Assembly (NCBI RefSeq): GCF_031954365.1
Contig: NZ_JAUSVZ010000002.1
Origin: Brevibacillus aydinogluensis
Lineage (GTDB): Bacteria > Bacillota > Bacilli > Brevibacillales > Brevibacillaceae
DNA length: 64,000 nt
Direction: 5' to 3' (one strand)
Under the pieces are notes generated by a model. The model had not been told where the DNA came from and did not search any database. It saw only the letters and a program-made list of their open reading frames with translations. This document shows positions 1 through 7,672 of this stretch, in pieces. The position numbers were made by a program, and so were the translations under genes. Numbering within the stretch: the first letter of the stretch is position 1; every line of letters begins with the position of its first letter.

Positions 1-134
1 TGTTCGGAGATAGCCGCCTAACGGCGGCCTTGGTGGATCGCCTCGTACACCATGCTCACATTCTAGCGTTTACTGGCGAGAGTTACCGATTGCGATATGC
101 GCTTTCGGGACCTGAAAACGCGTGGCAAGGTTAG
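1..134 (+). pseudogene. IstB-like ATPase of an IS21-family element, C-terminal end only
   Basis: The frame starting at base 3 reads FGDSRLTAALVDRLVHHAH and then a GESYRLR motif, matching the C-terminal end of IstB, the ATPase helper of IS21-family transposition, and it stops at 132-134. The rest lies left of the window, so it cannot be said whether the element is complete. It differs in sequence from the IstB at 38.9-39.7 kb and so belongs to another IS21-family member. The IS end probably lies near 175-182, where short repeats typical of IS21 termini occur, which would place the insertion inside the minus-strand gene that reads into it. Confidence 0.75.
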
Positions 135-865
135 GCACAAAATGGCTGCCAAATTGAGCATTTTCTACTTGCCAAACACAGCTTGGTAGCCGTTCCATTA
201 ACGGTGACAACCCCGGTGATTGCCGTATCAAAAATCGAGTGAGCCAATGCTTTGATGTGCAGACTTCCATTCGAGTTTTGTTCCAGGATCGGGATTGATG
301 GCCATGGTGTTGTTTTATAAGTCGTACGAAAAAGTGGAGATGTAACTCCATCTCCACCTGCTGGTTGCATTTCCGGATCACCACCGCCACTTAAATAGGC
401 GATTGCACCGATGTTAATGTACTTGTATTTCCTGTCAACTGTATATTCCTGAACATATGGATGAGGGGGATTTTTACTAACCTGTTTCCATACCCAATCA
501 GCATTCCCGTTAGCTTTGGTAGCCAAATCTTTGACTAATCCCTCATCCAACGGAATGATATGATAACCTCGTCGATCCTTGAAGTCGTCAGTAGGCAACA
601 TCTCCTGGATGTCATGTTGCACAGTTTGAATGTAGTCGCTCGTTTGGCCACTGATTTCATTGTGAAACCGCAAATCATGGCGGTTTACGGTAGATTTTCT
701 TTGCTGTATACCTTGCAACCCACTCTTAGAAAAATTACCTCTTAGAACGATATCTTTCGTACCAAAATTAAAAGCGCCGTAAGGGTAGGTCACTTGAGCT
801 GAAGCAACGGCTACTGAGCTTAATAACGCGATAATCACAAGAATGAAGACAAAGCGAATTTTCAT
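131..865 (-). pseudogene. Secreted ICE surface protein, 3' end replaced by an IS21 insertion
   Basis: The protein has about 244 residues, starting at the ATG at 863-865 with GAGG seven bases upstream; this ATG overlaps the stop of the preceding gene (ATGA), so the two are translationally coupled. An N-terminal signal peptide is clear (MKIRF, a hydrophobic core, ASA-type cleavage site). The rest is polar with no domain I recognise. The last 16 or so codons read through what looks like the terminus of the IS21 element at the window edge, so the natural C-terminus is missing. Its position as the last visible gene of the surface-protein group suggests a wall-exposed accessory of conjugation. Confidence 0.6.
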
Positions 866-1794
866 CGTTTTGCCTCCCATTCAACTGTCATATCTGGCAA
901 ATTGACAACTACACCATTTTTCCCTTCGGCTCCCTTAAACAGACCGAAAGAAAGATATCCACCTGCACCTACAACCTTTGCAGAGAAAGTATCTCCAGGT
1001 TTTAGGTTATTAAAATCCCTGTCGTTGGCACGATTACCCCACTTACCGTCACTAGTATCCTTATAATGAAAGTTAATCGTGTGCCCTGCCGGTAGCTCTG
1101 GGATTTTTCCACTTACAATACCATTTTCGTACTTAAGACTCGCAATAAACGCCTCAATAGCCGGCTCTGTCACCGGATCTTTCGGCAACAACATGTCTGG
1201 ATCGGACGGAGCTACAACCGTAAACTGCCCGTCCACTCCAACTTTCGATCCTACCCCTGAAGTTGACGTGTTTCCGTTGCCCGGATTGGTTGTTCCTGAT
1301 TGGCCGGCGCCCGGTGTTGTTGCACCCGAAGTTCCAGTCCCACCAGGCAGGTTTGTGGTGATCAATACAAGTCGTTCAGTTGCCAACCAGTCTACTTTTG
1401 CGCCGTAGGCTTCACTGACAAAGCGCAGCGGGACGAACGTACGATTGTTTTGCAACGTCGCTGCTGCATCAAATGTGATCTGTTTGCCCGCTACAATTGC
1501 TTTCTTTTCCCCAATTTTAAGCGAGATTTGCTTACCATCTTTGGTCATAGTAACCGTTTGTTTCGCGCCATCCCACTCAACTGAGGCGCCCAGTTTTTCA
1601 CTAACAAAACGAATCGGGATCATCGTCCGACTGGTAAACGGATCGATGAACGGCTTTGCGTCTGGGAATTGGACAGAGACATTGTCCACCCTCACCTGGA
1701 TTTCCTTACTGTCCGCCAGTACAGTGACAGGACTGATTACAGCGGTCATAAGAGCTGCTCCAAGGAGATACTGAGCAAATCGAATCTTTTTCAT
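862..1794 (-). CDS. Secreted stalk-domain (copper amine oxidase N-terminal-like) protein
   Basis: 310 residues with a signal peptide (ends VLA) followed by two tandem copmonents of the Cu_amine_oxidN1 stalk fold: repeats around residues 50-85 (SRTMIPIRFVSEKLGA) and 105-140 (NRTFVPLRFVSEAYGA). The family is common in surface proteins of Paenibacillaceae and thermophilic clostridia, where the domain probably mediates wall association; no amine oxidase activity is implied. A Gly/Ser/Thr/Pro-rich linker (residues 150-185) leads to a C-terminal domain I do not recognise. The RBS GAGGTG lies just before the ATG. It overlaps the downstream surface gene by four bases. A role in cell contact during conjugation is inferred from location. 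Confidence 0.8.
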   Translation of the reverse strand: MKKIRFAQYLLGAALMTAVISPVTVLADSKEIQVRVDNVSVQFPDAKPFIDPFTSRTMIPIRFVSEKLGASVEWDGAKQTVTMTKDGKQISLKIGEKKAIVAGKQITFDAAATLQNNRTFVPLRFVSEAYGAKVDWLATERLVLITTNLPGGTGTSGATTPGAGQSGTTNPGNGNTSTSGVGSKVGVDGQFTVVAPSDPDMLLPKDPVTEPAIEAFIASLKYENGIVSGKIPELPAGHTINFHYKDTSDGKWGNRANDRDFNNLKPGDTFSAKVVGAGGYLSFGLFKGAEGKNGVVVNLPDMTVEWEAKR

Positions 1795-1896
1795 ACATTA
1801 TCACCTCATGAAAAATTAAATTTTCGATTTCCCCCTAACAATTCCCATTATTTCATAATCGCTCCCCCCTTTGAAAGTTGTCATAAATTACTTCTA

Positions 1897-1935
1897 TAAA
1901 AAAGCAAAAGCCCCAGTCTCGGAGAGACTGAGGCT
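1897..1935 (-). terminator. Rho-independent terminator, minus strand
   Basis: A 12-bp stem (AGCCCCAGTCTC with GAGACTGAGGCT) is followed on the minus strand by a T-rich tract. It lies downstream of the minus-strand promoter at 2286-2314 with no minus-strand gene between them, so it probably ends an antisense RNA covering the toxin gene at 2037-2144. Confidence 0.8.
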
Positions 1936-1951
1936 GAATCTGCCAATCCAT

Positions 1952-1959
1952 GGTATAAT
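1952..1959 (+). promoter_or_regulatory. Extended -10 promoter of toxin gene copy A
   Basis: TGGTATAAT (extended -10) occurs here with no good -35 box. The same ATGGTATAAT string lies at the equivalent place before copy B. The predicted transcript starts at about 1966, exactly where the sequence identity of the two leaders begins. Confidence 0.65.
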
Positions 1960-1964
1960 ATGGT

Positions 1965-2033
1965 TTGCACAATAGAATCGGCTCCTCAAGGGTGGTCGGC
2001 TCACTCTCTACCCCATCAGGGAAGGGGGTGAGA
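1965..2033 (+). repeat. 69-nt toxin mRNA leader, copy A
   Basis: Identical over 69 bases to 2367-2435. It begins at the inferred transcription start and ends at the ribosome-binding region (GGGAAGGGGGTGAGA). GCACAATAG (1967-1975) is complementary to CTATTGTGC at 2216-2224 near the 3' end of the transcript, and CGGCTC (1979-1984) to GAGCCG further downstream, so the mRNA ends can pair over long range. Confidence 0.85.
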
Positions 2034-2036
2034 TCC

Positions 2037-2144
2037 ATGATGTCAGCACACGACGCAATGAATCTGATGATCCAGTTTGGAACATTTGTTGTTGCGTTGA
2101 TCGCTTTGGTCGTAACACTGCTGAACATCGGAAGAAAAAAGTAG
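2037..2144 (+). CDS. Small hydrophobic holin-like toxin, copy A
   Basis: 35 codons starting MMSAHDAMNLMIQFG, then one hydrophobic segment (FVVALIALVVTLL) and a basic tail ending IGRKK. This is the architecture of the Firmicute holin-like toxin family (Hol_Tox; short transmembrane peptides of type I toxin-antitoxin loci). Two adjacent ATGs are possible starts, both behind a strong AGGGGGTGAGA ribosome site. The stop is followed at once by a 10-bp hairpin (GTAGATCACC/GGTGATCTAC). An antisense RNA on the other strand, with its own promoter and terminator, would be the antitoxin. Toxicity is inferred from the family. Confidence 0.75.
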   Translation: MMSAHDAMNLMIQFGTFVVALIALVVTLLNIGRKK

Positions 2145-2226
2145 ATCACCCTTGAGCTTGGCAGCATGGTGATCTACTTTCCCATAATATGAGCCGCCCC
2201 CTTGTTGGGGAACGTCTATTGTGCAG

Positions 2227-2262
2227 GACCGTAGGTGTTCGCAGCACCTGCGGTCATTTTTA
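2227..2262 (+). terminator. Terminator of toxin mRNA copy A
   Basis: An 11-bp stem (GACCGTAGGTG with CACCTGCGGTC, one G-U pair) is followed by a T-rich stretch. The 3' partner of the long-range mRNA pairing (CTATTGTGC) lies just before it. Confidence 0.8.
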
Positions 2263-2285
2263 TTGTATGACATCCTCTGGTGGAT

Positions 2286-2314
2286 ATTATACTTCTTATT
2301 GCTGTAAAAGTCCA
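2286..2314 (-). promoter_or_regulatory. Antisense promoter facing toxin copy A
   Basis: On the minus strand, TGGACT (2314-2309) and a perfect TATAAT (2291-2286) are separated by 17 bases. A transcript would run leftward through the whole toxin copy A region to the terminator at 1935-1897, giving an RNA of roughly 380 nt. It contains no plausible gene, so an antitoxin RNA is the best explanation. Confidence 0.65.
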
Positions 2315-2354
2315 TTTTGACGATCCAGATAAAGCCATTTTCTTGTTCCGTTAT

Positions 2355-2362
2355 GGTATAAT
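2355..2362 (+). promoter_or_regulatory. Extended -10 promoter of toxin gene copy B
   Basis: TGGTATAAT as in copy A, five to seven bases before the repeated 69-nt leader. Confidence 0.6.
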
Positions 2363-2366
2363 TTTC

Positions 2367-2435
2367 TTGCACAATAGAATCGGCTCCTCAAGGGTGGTCG
2401 GCTCACTCTCTACCCCATCAGGGAAGGGGGTGAGA
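2367..2435 (+). repeat. 69-nt toxin mRNA leader, copy B
   Basis: Identical to 1965-2033. GCACAATAG (2369-2377) can pair with CTATTGTGC at 2592-2600, and CGGCTC with GAGCCG at 2569-2574, reproducing the copy A architecture although the coding regions between have diverged strongly. Confidence 0.85.
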
Positions 2436-2437
2436 CA

Positions 2438-2521
2438 ATGACAGTATACGAGGCTCTTTCTTTGATGCTTGCCTTTGGCATGCTGCTCGTAGCCATACTG
2501 TCTTTCCACAAAAGGAAATAG
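2438..2521 (+). CDS. Small hydrophobic holin-like toxin, copy B
   Basis: 27 residues: MTVYEALSLMLAFGMLLVAI followed by LSFHKRK. This is a close match to the widespread Firmicute holin-like toxin pattern (M-x-V-Y-E-A-L, one transmembrane helix, F-H-x-K-K end). The RBS GGGGGTGAGACA precedes the ATG. The stop is followed by a hairpin (TAGACCGC/GCGGTCTA). It shares an identical leader with copy A but a very different coding sequence, so the pair likely arose by duplication with selection on the RNA. No convincing antisense promoter was found for this copy. Confidence 0.8.
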   Translation: MTVYEALSLMLAFGMLLVAILSFHKRK

Positions 2522-2602
2522 ACCGCCCTTGAGTTAGCACCTCAGCGGTCTATTTCACACCAAGTATTGAGCCGCCCCTTGCGGGGAACGACTATTGTGC
2601 AG

Positions 2603-2636
2603 GACCGACAGCGTTGCCGCGCTGTTGGTCTTTTTT
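2603..2636 (+). terminator. Terminator of toxin mRNA copy B
   Basis: GACCGACAGCG and CGCTGTTGGTC form a stem followed by TTTTTT. Confidence 0.85.
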
Positions 2637-2871
2637 AGTGTGTACAATTACTGTTGTAATTAGCATATCATAAAACACTCGAGAGTAGAAGCAGATCACC
2701 CTTCAACCTGATATACCGGGTAAACTGCTTTTACGATCCTGGGAGCTTTTCGTTGTGGACACCACAATCAATACAATCAATAGAAGAGCACAATTTAAGC
2801 ACTTACTTATTGTCAATACTTACATTACCATATCCAACCAATGTTTGCAACCATTTTTTCTTTTAATGATT
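2637..2871. other. Intergenic region with a relic of a third toxin RNA
   Basis: No gene seen. At about 2690-2735 the motif GCAGATCACCCTT and a following complementary GGGTAAACTGC with TTTT resemble the post-stop hairpin of toxin copies A and B, suggesting a decayed third copy. A short palindrome (AATTAC-TGTT-GTAATT) lies at 2646-2661. Confidence 0.4.
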
Positions 2872-2904
2872 AAAAAAATACCCTTGTCATTTTCTGACAA
2901 GGGT
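2872..2904 (-). terminator. Terminator of the T4SS and surface-protein operon
   Basis: A perfect 10-bp stem (ACCCTTGTCA/TGACAAGGGT) is followed by seven T on the minus strand, immediately after the stop of the FN3 gene. It would end the long minus-strand conjugation operon before the toxin pair, leaving the stalk-domain genes to a separate transcript. Confidence 0.85.
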
Positions 2905-2913
2905 CGCTGTCGA

Positions 2914-4464
2914 TCAATTCTTCAGCTCTGAATGGGTCAGAACCTCAATCTGCAAATGACCGCCGCTCTTCGATATTTTTACCACCTCTGGAGCTGTCCG
3001 GTTTGGGGTTGTAATCTCCCGTTGTCCACGATACGAGTATTTGCCGTTACGTACCTCGAACGAAACGACATAGACAGTGTTGTCTTCCAGATTTTCAAAG
3101 CGTGCTTTCTTTGTGATCTCTTGGGAAACCCCTTCGATGTTTGCTGTCACGGCGAAGTCTGTTTGTGGTACTTCAACGTCGATCCAGGCTTTGCCGGAGT
3201 TGAGCTGACCATCTGCGACTAAGTTGATAGATTGGACGAGCTGCGCCGCTTCTTTACGGAATGCCTCTTCTTCTGATGCGCCTTTCTCCGGAGTTTTAAT
3301 TAGATACTGCTTCTCCTTCCTTCTAGTGCCATCGCTCACCACAACCGTTAAGAAGTATTCCTTGTTCCACTCAAGGTCTCCATATCGAACGGGCGTAGCA
3401 CTTAAGAGTTGGGTAACCCCGTTGACCGTCCCATGAACATCCATTCCTCGGGTGTTTGTCACGGAGACATCGACCCATGCCCCTTTATCGTTAGCGTCAA
3501 CCTGGTACACAACCTCGGAGAAGATGTCCTCCGCTGCTTTGTCAAATTCCTGATCGGGATCAGAAGTGACTGGCATCCTTCCTGTCCGGAGTGTTTTGGA
3601 AACCCATTCAGAATACTCGTGATTGGAAGACTCGACCCGGGCCTCATAGGTGTACTCCGTATTCTCCTTGAGTCCGGTTTCTTCGATCAAGGTTCCATTT
3701 ACGACTGGGTTTCCTCCATCACGTTTAGCCTCGATCAAAACATCATCCGGATTTCCATTGAGGTCAACTTTTAACGTAATGCTTGTTGCGGTCACGTTTT
3801 GGACTTTCAAGATCGGCGGCGCCGGCTTTGTCCAAATGGTGATCGTATTTTTGTTGCTCATGACACTATTTTCAGCCCAAAACTCGTACGTGTACGGCCT
3901 TCCTGGTGAAACCGTGTCATCTGTAAAAGTCGTATCTGTAAACACTTTCGCCTCATCCCAATCGGAGCGTTTCACCTTGTAAACATGTGCCCCCTGCACA
4001 GGATTGACAACCAAGGTTATACTACGATCCGTACTATCTTGAGAAGCCAAGGTAGGCATGGCTGGAGCCTGAATGAGTGTAAGAGGCTCTGAGTACAAAG
4101 TCTCAAGTCCCTTCCCATTTCGTGCTTTGATACGGACGTACACGGTTTCCGCATCTTGCAGATCAAGCGAAAACGTATCTCCGTCATTGTGTGGTGTCCA
4201 ATCTTCCACAATATCAAAAACAGAGAAGTCGGGATCTCCCGACTTCTCTATTTTCATTTCCGTTCCCGATGGGTTATTCGTATCAATTTCAACGGTGTGA
4301 GTATTACCAGATACCCCGATTACAGATAGCTTAGGTACAGTTGCCAAGGTCCATTCCTCTTGCTCAGCAACTATGGACGGATTGGCCGCCAATATCGTTT
4401 GAGCAGGTTGGCCAGCCAAGAATATAAGGGCCAAGCCAACTTTTCGCCAGCGCTGTTTCATCAT
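2914..4464 (-). CDS. Secreted fibronectin type III repeat protein
   Basis: 516 residues beginning with a signal peptide (MMKQRWRKVGLALIFLAGQP, cleavage near ILAA). The rest contains several FN3-like modules, recognisable by TSITLKVDLNGNP and YTYEARV-type strands around residues 125-300, then two shorter beta modules each containing an AWVDV/AWIDVEV motif. No wall-sorting LPXTG or SLH segment is seen, so it may bind another surface protein. The RBS GGAGG is eight bases before the start. It is the last gene of the operon before a strong terminator and is paralogous to the next gene upstream. A role in adhesion or mating-pair contact is inferred. Confidence 0.75.
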   Translation of the reverse strand: MMKQRWRKVGLALIFLAGQPAQTILAANPSIVAEQEEWTLATVPKLSVIGVSGNTHTVEIDTNNPSGTEMKIEKSGDPDFSVFDIVEDWTPHNDGDTFSLDLQDAETVYVRIKARNGKGLETLYSEPLTLIQAPAMPTLASQDSTDRSITLVVNPVQGAHVYKVKRSDWDEAKVFTDTTFTDDTVSPGRPYTYEFWAENSVMSNKNTITIWTKPAPPILKVQNVTATSITLKVDLNGNPDDVLIEAKRDGGNPVVNGTLIEETGLKENTEYTYEARVESSNHEYSEWVSKTLRTGRMPVTSDPDQEFDKAAEDIFSEVVYQVDANDKGAWVDVSVTNTRGMDVHGTVNGVTQLLSATPVRYGDLEWNKEYFLTVVVSDGTRRKEKQYLIKTPEKGASEEEAFRKEAAQLVQSINLVADGQLNSGKAWIDVEVPQTDFAVTANIEGVSQEITKKARFENLEDNTVYVVSFEVRNGKYSYRGQREITTPNRTAPEVVKISKSGGHLQIEVLTHSELKN

Positions 4465-4473
4465 GAATCCTCC

Positions 4474-5649
4474 TTATTCTGCATACCGTGCTTCCCCAAG
4501 CACCTTGTACTTCTTATTCGGCTGCAAACTCGTAAATGTGTGTTTCAGTTCAGAAGCTGCCCATCCTGTTCCTGCTTGTGCCCAATCCGTAGTCGCAACC
4601 TCCTGGCCGTTCTCATCCTGCAGAACAATCCGTAATTCAACATTCGTTGGATCCGAATTCGGTGTAAGGGTTACTGTGATCGAATCTTCTGTCGGAACAG
4701 TCTCTACTGTAGGTGCAGCCGGTACAGTTCCCGTCACCAGCTCGATCTCAGCCGTTTCCTTCGCATTCGGGTTTTGCGGATTATTTCGGGCTTTTGCGTA
4801 TACCTTATATCTTCCGGGCGACAAAGAGCTAAACGTGTAGGTAAGGTCTGTAGTCCAGTCACTTTCGTCAACGGCCGTACCACCGATTGTGGTGATCCGA
4901 TATTTGTATTGGGTCGTAGACGGATTCCCGTTTGCATCAATCGCAATGGTCAAAGACGATTCTGTGCTGTCAGTCACTCGCAAGTTAGCTGGAACCTTGG
5001 CATCCGTCCAGAGCTTCACTTTATCTGAGGGCACTGAATCACCTGTCGCATTAGCATGAACAATGTAAAACTCATATGCGGTATCCGGTGTTAAGTCGGC
5101 CAATGTTTTGCTCGTGTCTCCGTCGCTAATCGTAAGCTGTTGATCGTTGCTGTCAAACAGTTTGGTCGTCGTACCAGGCTCGTTCTCCCAGTTTACGGTG
5201 ATGGTTTGGCCATCGACACTCCCAGTTGGTGCCGGAGGTTTTGCAGGTTTCGTCAGAAATTGACCGGTCAGGTACTCCCCGTTTGTCTTTGGAGGTGAAT
5301 CCTGGTTGAACGACGATACCCGAAAGTAGTACATCTTGTTTCCCGCCAATCCTGAGACTGTCTCCTCCATGTCGTCAATGCTATTGTTTTGTACAACTGT
5401 CCAGTTGGATTTATCTTCGGACACTTCGAGCGTATACCCTGTATTCGAAGGGTTTCCGTTCGCATCCCAACGCAACGGCAGCAACGTATCTGTTGCTGCC
5501 GTTTTATCGAGTGTTAGGTTTGTTGGCGTTTTGGCCAAGGTTACGACGCTAATGGTGGTCGTAGAAACCCCACTTACAGCGAATGAATGTTGAGCAAAAG
5601 AAAAGCAACCTAACAGCGTTAGAATTGCCATCTGACGTACTTTTTTCAC
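4474..5649 (-). CDS. Secreted fibronectin type III repeat protein (paralogue)
   Basis: 391 residues from the GTG at 5647-5649, preferred over a longer frame because it carries a signal peptide (VKKVRQMAILTLLGCFSF, cleavage near SFA) and sits behind a G-rich ribosome site just after the previous stop. Four FN3 modules follow; three carry the same D-x-NGNP-type turn (DANGNPSNTGY, DANGNPSTTQY, PNSDPTN) and end in Y(K/T)V or YEFYIV strands. These repeats mark internal duplication and common origin with the downstream FN3 protein, 10 bases away. A surface location is predicted; the partner is unknown. Confidence 0.75.
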   Translation of the reverse strand: MKKVRQMAILTLLGCFSFAQHSFAVSGVSTTTISVVTLAKTPTNLTLDKTAATDTLLPLRWDANGNPSNTGYTLEVSEDKSNWTVVQNNSIDDMEETVSGLAGNKMYYFRVSSFNQDSPPKTNGEYLTGQFLTKPAKPPAPTGSVDGQTITVNWENEPGTTTKLFDSNDQQLTISDGDTSKTLADLTPDTAYEFYIVHANATGDSVPSDKVKLWTDAKVPANLRVTDSTESSLTIAIDANGNPSTTQYKYRITTIGGTAVDESDWTTDLTYTFSSLSPGRYKVYAKARNNPQNPNAKETAEIELVTGTVPAAPTVETVPTEDSITVTLTPNSDPTNVELRIVLQDENGQEVATTDWAQAGTGWAASELKHTFTSLQPNKKYKVLGEARYAE

Positions 5650-5662
5650 AATGCCCCACCCC

Positions 5663-7615
5663 TCACTTGAATCTGACGTCCACTTGAACATCATAGATGG
5701 TGTTAGGATCAAGCCCTGAAAATGTATATTCTTCTTCGTCAGTCCAGTTTGAATGTTGGACGATCTGCCCACTTTTGAGAATGCTAAACTGACGTTCTAC
5801 AGGTTCAGGGTATGTTTGGGTGTCTGTTACTTTTACGCTGTCTTCCGACAACCCTACGACATTCACAATCGGATTGGGCGGGCCGATCGACGTAACGGAA
5901 TGTGAAGCATCGCTCTGGTTACCCGCTATATCGATCGCTCTTGCATAGATGGTTGCATTTTTTGTCAGCGTGATCGGTTCAGTATAGGTCGTCCAGTTGC
6001 CATCGTCGATCTTATACACCTTTATACTTGCGGACGGAAAGTTAATAGTGACAGTTTTAGAGACTGCCTGTCCGGTTGGATTTTCCGAAAAAGTTGGTGC
6101 TGCTGGAGGAGTTTTGTCCACCACAAAATTTCTGGATTCTATGCTGCTGATCCCCCCTTTATTATCCTCGGCCCAAACCTTCAACACATGGTTCCCTTCC
6201 GGGATTGTTGAGTCAATCGTGATGTCATTATTGAATGACTGTGGTGACCCAGAAGAAGTTTCTGTTGCAATGATTTGCGCGGGATTTGAATCAATTTGAT
6301 ACTTTACCGTGATCTCATCCCCAACATCAGCGTCGTTCACTTGCCCGGAAATTGTGTAAGTATTGAATCCGGGAATTTCAGACAGTGTGAGATTGTCCAG
6401 AGTTGTCAACGTAAGTGTTGGCTTTTTGTTAACTGTAAAGCTAACGGTCTGCTGCGACTGATTTCCCGCATTGTCTGTTGCCGTAACGATTAGGGTTTTA
6501 GCGCCACCCGTTGTAATCGCCGTTCCGGACGAATAAGCAGATCCGTTCAGTGTCGCAGTTACGGACGCGAGGCCAGAGCCACCGGAATCCGTTGCGGAGA
6601 AAGACGGTGCCACTGAGTCTTGGTAGGTCGAACCATTCGTTACCCCTGTGATCGTAATTACTGGGTTCGTTTTGTCCACCGTTATCGTCCCAGTGTAATT
6701 GGATGTGCTTACCCCTCCGTTTCCATCATCAGCTGTTACAACGATGTTGCTGTACGTTCCTTGCCCAATATTGTCATTTACAACATCCCAGATCAGACTC
6801 CAAGGCTTTGATGTAGAAGTATTGGTAACGGAAGTCGTTTTAGTTTTTCCGTTGATCGTGGCGCTAATAGTTACAGTGTTATTGTCTGTATCTGTGACTG
6901 TACCTGATATAGTGATGGTCCTACGCCCGTCTACCGCAGAGACTACTTGACTGTTGCTTGGCGATGATATAACAAGTATTGGTGCGGAATTATCAAGGTA
7001 TTGAACCGTAACAGTATACTGATAGTAGTATTGATATGTCCTCGTATCTGGCTTGGAAACGGTACCTTCATAATAATAATCCTGTTTGAACTGCGTTTCG
7101 CTTGCTCCAGTTGCTGTAGTACACGAACCTATATTAACAGGCCACGCATCAACAGCTTTTTTACTTAAAGTGCCTGAATAACCTTCGGAGTCAGGTCCGT
7201 AAGAAATCGTGCTAGGAGGATCACTTGTAAACTTGCACGATCCTGAGGATGCGTAATTATGATACGTATAGATATACATTCTGACTGGATTATAATTAGA
7301 AATCGTCTTGCTTCCAGCAGGCGTCCCACCCGTTTGCACTTGACGAGAAGGACTTCCGCCCGAAAGAGTCAAAGTCAGGGTATCCCCACTTAACGTGTAT
7401 GAAACTGTACCAGTGTCGACGGATACGCTCACAACTGACTTTAGATTTGGAATTTTCCAAGTTTGAGTTTGTGTTCGTGAAGTGCTCTCGGGAAACGTTT
7501 TTGATTGTGTTGCTGCCAATACCCGAGGTGACTCTCCATAAAACAAAGAGAAGGACACCAGCGCCATGACCATAAACCAAACCAATAGCCTAGGTCGTTT
7601 TTTTATGTTTTCCAT
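5663..7615 (-). CDS. Large secreted Ig-like/cadherin-like surface protein
   Basis: 650 residues with a signal peptide or N-terminal anchor (MENIKKRPRLLVWFMVMALV, cleavage near VLAA). An N-terminal region rich in Tyr, Ser and Thr is followed by several bacterial Ig-like modules: one near 215-310 (NNTVTISATINGKTKT), one near 315-395 with the pattern TNPVITITGVTNGSTY and SATDSGGSGLASV, one near 400-500, and a last one starting DKTPPAAPTFSENPTG. The AxDxAGNxS motif (ATDNAGNQS, AIDIAGNQS) occurs twice and is typical of Ig-like folds in adhesins. The C-terminal 70 residues resemble an FN3 strand pattern. It lies 13 bases upstream of the next gene. Adhesion in mating is inferred. Confidence 0.75.
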   Translation of the reverse strand: MENIKKRPRLLVWFMVMALVSFSLFYGESPRVLAATQSKTFPESTSRTQTQTWKIPNLKSVVSVSVDTGTVSYTLSGDTLTLTLSGGSPSRQVQTGGTPAGSKTISNYNPVRMYIYTYHNYASSGSCKFTSDPPSTISYGPDSEGYSGTLSKKAVDAWPVNIGSCTTATGASETQFKQDYYYEGTVSKPDTRTYQYYYQYTVTVQYLDNSAPILVISSPSNSQVVSAVDGRRTITISGTVTDTDNNTVTISATINGKTKTTSVTNTSTSKPWSLIWDVVNDNIGQGTYSNIVVTADDGNGGVSTSNYTGTITVDKTNPVITITGVTNGSTYQDSVAPSFSATDSGGSGLASVTATLNGSAYSSGTAITTGGAKTLIVTATDNAGNQSQQTVSFTVNKKPTLTLTTLDNLTLSEIPGFNTYTISGQVNDADVGDEITVKYQIDSNPAQIIATETSSGSPQSFNNDITIDSTIPEGNHVLKVWAEDNKGGISSIESRNFVVDKTPPAAPTFSENPTGQAVSKTVTINFPSASIKVYKIDDGNWTTYTEPITLTKNATIYARAIDIAGNQSDASHSVTSIGPPNPIVNVVGLSEDSVKVTDTQTYPEPVERQFSILKSGQIVQHSNWTDEEEYTFSGLDPNTIYDVQVDVRFK

Positions 7616-7672
7616 ACTCCTAATCCCCTTTCCTTATACTAAAGAGAAACTAGATCATATCCTCCCTTAGCG

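Noticed and set aside
2043..2372. Open frames on the minus strand over the toxin region
   Set aside because: They are the antisense of the repeated toxin RNA, lack ribosome sites and have no coding character.
2640..2670. Possible antisense promoter for toxin copy B
   Set aside because: No pair of -35 and -10 boxes with acceptable spacing was found on the minus strand.
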